DNA of 8,005 nt from JADFXI01 sp050011415. Lineage in GTDB: Bacteria; Nitrospirota; Thermodesulfovibrionia; Thermodesulfovibrionales; Dissulfurispiraceae. Every line of letters begins with the position of its first letter. Position 1 is the first letter of the stretch. Below the pieces are notes generated by a model. It was not told the DNA's origin. It was given only the letters and a program-made list of their open reading frames with translations, and did no database searches. Below, in pieces: positions 6,044 to 8,005 of the stretch. The translations under genes and the position numbers were made by a program. Location: assembly GCA_050011415.1 (NCBI GenBank), contig JBEKJD010000149.1, positions 1 through 8,005 on the forward strand, in the 5' to 3' direction.

Positions 6044-7138
6044 TTTCTTTATCAGACTCAATGCGATATCAACGACTTTTTCTGCCGCATCAACCCTGCC
6101 GAATACTGCTGAAGCGTTCTGCATATCGCGACAGACATGCTCGTCACCGTAAAGTTCCCTGATCACATTAGCCAGGACCTCGCCGGTCAGCGCCTTGTCC
6201 AGAATAATTCTGGCAGCACCCATGTCCTCAAGTTTTCTCGCATTGTATTCCTGATGGTTGGACGCGGCATATGGATAGGGAATAAGGACGGCAGGCTTTC
6301 CAATAGCTGTAATTTCAGCTAATGTTGTCGCCCCGGCCCTGCAGATCACCATGTCAGAAAGGGCATAGGCCTCTGCCATCTGATAGATAAAAGGCACCAC
6401 TATCCCTTTGAACCCCAGCCTTCTGTATGCCTCCGTCACCTTTTCATGGTCCTTTTCCCCGGTTTGATGGAGGAACTGAATATTTTGCCTTAAATCCAGC
6501 AAGTAATTCAAGGACTCAACCATGGCCTTGTTTATGCTGCTCGCACCGAGGCTCCCGCCGGAAATGAAAACGGTAAACAGTTCTTTATCAAGCGGAAACA
6601 ATGCATTCGCTTTTTGATCATCTTTGACCATTATATGTTTTCTTACGGGATTTCCGGTCAGAAATGTCTTTTCTCCCGGAAAATAATCAATGCATTCCTG
6701 ATAAGTTACGGCAACAGCGTCCACGAACCCGCCAAGAAATTTATTTGCAAAGCCCGGTATCGAATTCTGTTCCAATATCATAGTCGGTATCCCCTTAATG
6801 TGGGCCCACAGCAGCATACCTGCCGATGCATAGCCGCCGACTCCTATGACAATCGAGGGCCTTACAGACCTGATGATACGGTAGGAATCGAAAATTGACA
6901 GAAGAAAAACAACAACCGCTCTTGCTTTTTTAAAGAGAGATTTTCCGACAAAGCCCTCAGCCCTGACAAATTTTATCGAATACCCTTCCCGCGGGACAAC
7001 ACGCGCTTCTATGCCATGCGCAGTTCCGACAAAAAGTATCTCCCCGGCAAGCGCTCTCTTCCTGAATTCTTCCGCAACCGCGATGCCGGGGAAAAGGTGT
7101 CCTCCGGTACCGCCGCCGGCAATGACAACTTTAATCAT
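6029..7138 (-). CDS. murG: UDP-GlcNAc--lipid I N-acetylglucosaminyltransferase
   Basis: MurG is a peripheral membrane GT-B glycosyltransferase that transfers GlcNAc from UDP-GlcNAc to lipid I, making lipid II on the cytoplasmic face. The 369 residues are of normal length. Seen: the N-terminal glycine loop AGGGTGGHLFPG (7-18), the GVGGYASAG loop (99-107), LEQNSIPG (122-129), TGNPVR (161-166), the second-domain loop ISGGSLGA (192-199), and the UDP-GlcNAc site RAGATTLAEI (267-276) followed by HQEYNA (295-300). The hydrophobic and basic patch near 66-90 (KSLFKKARAVVVFLL) fits the membrane-association face. The ATG overlaps the ftsW stop as ATGA (7135-7138) and has no strong ribosome binding site, which suggests coupled translation. 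The end is lysine/arginine-rich (KKKRKG) and forms part of the inverted repeat before murC. Confidence 0.97.
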   Translation of the reverse strand: MIKVVIAGGGTGGHLFPGIAVAEEFRKRALAGEILFVGTAHGIEARVVPREGYSIKFVRAEGFVGKSLFKKARAVVVFLLSIFDSYRIIRSVRPSIVIGVGGYASAGMLLWAHIKGIPTMILEQNSIPGFANKFLGGFVDAVAVTYQECIDYFPGEKTFLTGNPVRKHIMVKDDQKANALFPLDKELFTVFISGGSLGASSINKAMVESLNYLLDLRQNIQFLHQTGEKDHEKVTEAYRRLGFKGIVVPFIYQMAEAYALSDMVICRAGATTLAEITAIGKPAVLIPYPYAASNHQEYNARKLEDMGAARIILDKALTGEVLANVIRELYGDEHVCRDMQNASAVFGRVDAAEKVVDIALSLIKKKRKG

Positions 7139-8005
7139 TTTAATCCGGGAAAACCGTGCGTTCCGGACATCCGCCGGTTATTCCAGTTGTACCCGTATCC
7201 TCTCTGCCAGTAAGATCTGCCTGACACCGGACCTGACTTGCTCACAATCTGTTTTCTGCTCCGCTGAGGCGCCGCTGCAGGATCCGGGTTGACGGGGTTT
7301 GGAAGTGAGCGATAATTTCTCGAAATGTTCAACAACAAACCCACTGCCGTCATATTTATAATAAGAGATGATCCGCCGTAGCTTATAAAAGGCAACGGCA
7401 GACCCTTTGTAGGGAGCATGCCGGTGACCACCGCAAAATTAAAAATTGCCTGTAAGGCTATCATCATGGATAGACCGTAGGCAAGATAGAAGTGGAAAGG
7501 CTCCGCTGCCTTCCGTGCAATTGAAATGCCTTTGAGAAAGAATATGAAAAAAAGGACCGCTACAACGGAAGCCCCAATGAAGCCGACCTCTTCTCCGATC
7601 AATGAGAAAATAAAATCCGTATGCACTTCGGGCAGGAAAAAAAGCTTTTGTTTGCCTTCGCCAAGACCGACCCCGGTAAGTCCGCCGCTTCCCAGTGCAA
7701 TAAATGACTGTACGAGTTGAAATCCGCTGCCCTGCGGGTCCTTCCATGGGTCAAGAAATGCAACAACCCTTTTCCACCGGTAAGGTTCCATTATGAGCTT
7801 GGCCAAAACAGGGATGACAAGAAGGCCAAGCGAAAAAAGATACCGTAATTTGATGCCGGACAGAAACAGCATGGATATTGTCAGAAGGCCCAGACTCATT
7901 GCGGCCCCGAAATCGGGCTGTTTCAGAAAAAAAACCTGGAATACTCCCATAATAATTATAGGAATAAGAAATGAAGTGAATTTCTCCTTGCTGTAGCGCG
8001 CCATG
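7135..8005 (-). CDS. ftsW: Peptidoglycan polymerase FtsW, 3' part (N-terminus outside window)
   Basis: FtsW is the SEDS-family glycosyltransferase that polymerises lipid II at the septum together with its cognate class B PBP. The visible 289 codons form the C-terminal portion. Seen (numbering from the Met at 8002-8004): membrane segments at about 12-28, 34-50, 54-72, 131-158, 172-196 and 202-228; the QPDFG motif (29-33); the large periplasmic loop with DPWKDPQGSGFQ (85-96) and GGLTGVGLGEGKQK (107-120); PEVHTDFIF (125-133) containing the Asp equivalent to the essential SEDS aspartate; GEEVGFIG (137-144); and GLPLPFISYGGSS (201-213). The Met at 8004 is internal, since the conserved N-terminal membrane half is missing. 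FtsW is preferred over RodA because of its dcw neighbours. A cytoplasmic tail of about 58 residues follows the last membrane segment and is unusually rich in Arg, Gly, Tyr, Trp and Asn. The stop overlaps the murG start by 4 bases. Confidence 0.95.
   Translation of the reverse strand, partial: MARYSKEKFTSFLIPIIIMGVFQVFFLKQPDFGAAMSLGLLTISMLFLSGIKLRYLFSLGLLVIPVLAKLIMEPYRWKRVVAFLDPWKDPQGSGFQLVQSFIALGSGGLTGVGLGEGKQKLFFLPEVHTDFIFSLIGEEVGFIGASVVAVLFFIFFLKGISIARKAAEPFHFYLAYGLSMMIALQAIFNFAVVTGMLPTKGLPLPFISYGGSSLIINMTAVGLLLNISRNYRSLPNPVNPDPAAAPQRSRKQIVSKSGPVSGRSYWQRGYGYNWNNRRMSGTHGFPGLK

Noticed and set aside
6004..6052. Intrinsic terminator at the murG-murC junction
   Set aside because: The stem has only three G-C pairs. 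On the coding strand it runs into the murC ribosome binding site; on the plus strand a T-rich stretch follows but no plus-strand gene exists to terminate.
5441..6112. Plus-strand open frame of 223 codons opposite murC and the end of murG
   Set aside because: It runs antisense to clearly coding MurC sequence, has no recognisable domain, is cysteine- and histidine-scattered in composition, and crosses the murG-murC junction; a shadow frame.
8002..8004. ATG as the start of ftsW
   Set aside because: The Met is internal: the N-terminal membrane segments of FtsW are missing and the frame remains open to the window edge, so the gene is truncated by the window.
1..8005. Mobile elements, CRISPR arrays, tRNA or rRNA genes, riboswitches
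   Set aside because: None seen: the window is nearly filled by one run of dcw genes, and the one wide gap shows no repeats, conserved RNA motifs or transposase remains.

Overview
This window is a stretch of a bacterial division and cell wall (dcw) cluster. Every supported gene is on the minus strand, so it reads from right to left: ftsW (3' part) - murG - murC - a 63-residue small gene - ddl - ftsQ - ftsA - ftsZ (5' part). Both end genes run off the window. The many plus-strand ORFs are antisense shadows of these genes.

The order ftsW-murG-murC-(murB)-ddl-ftsQ-ftsA-ftsZ, the presence of FtsA with an amphipathic C-terminal helix, and the single-membrane-span FtsQ point to a Gram-negative-type (diderm) bacterium. 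By eye the GC content is a little under 50%. Protein style and gene order would suit Nitrospirota or the former Deltaproteobacteria, but this is an impression from memory and not a placement.

Region by region (plus-strand coordinates): 1-1124 FtsZ GTPase and start of its linker; 1139-2440 FtsA; 2418-3218 FtsQ, overlapping ftsA by 23 bases; 3234-4172 D-Ala-D-Ala ligase; 4173-4363 a 191-base gap with a possible promoter; 4364-4555 the small gene; 4616-5995 MurC; 5996-6028 a short gap holding half of a perfect 13-bp inverted repeat; 6029-7138 MurG; 7135-8005 FtsW C-terminal half. Spacing is tight (4-base ATGA overlap at ftsW/murG, 33, 60, 191, 15, minus 23 and 14 bases), as in one operon.

The products work together: MurC and Ddl supply the peptide-stem side of the peptidoglycan precursor, MurG completes lipid II at the inner face of the membrane, FtsW polymerises it at the septum, and FtsQ, FtsA and FtsZ build and place the divisome. 

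Most of the window is ordinary. The points that deserve a second look are the absence of murB from its usual slot between murC and ddl, the uncharacterised 63-residue protein that sits there with a strong ribosome binding site, the inverted repeat abutting the murC ribosome binding site, and a short plus-strand reading frame in the murC-ddl gap that resembles the end of a HEPN-type protein. I see no mobile element, CRISPR array, tRNA or rRNA.
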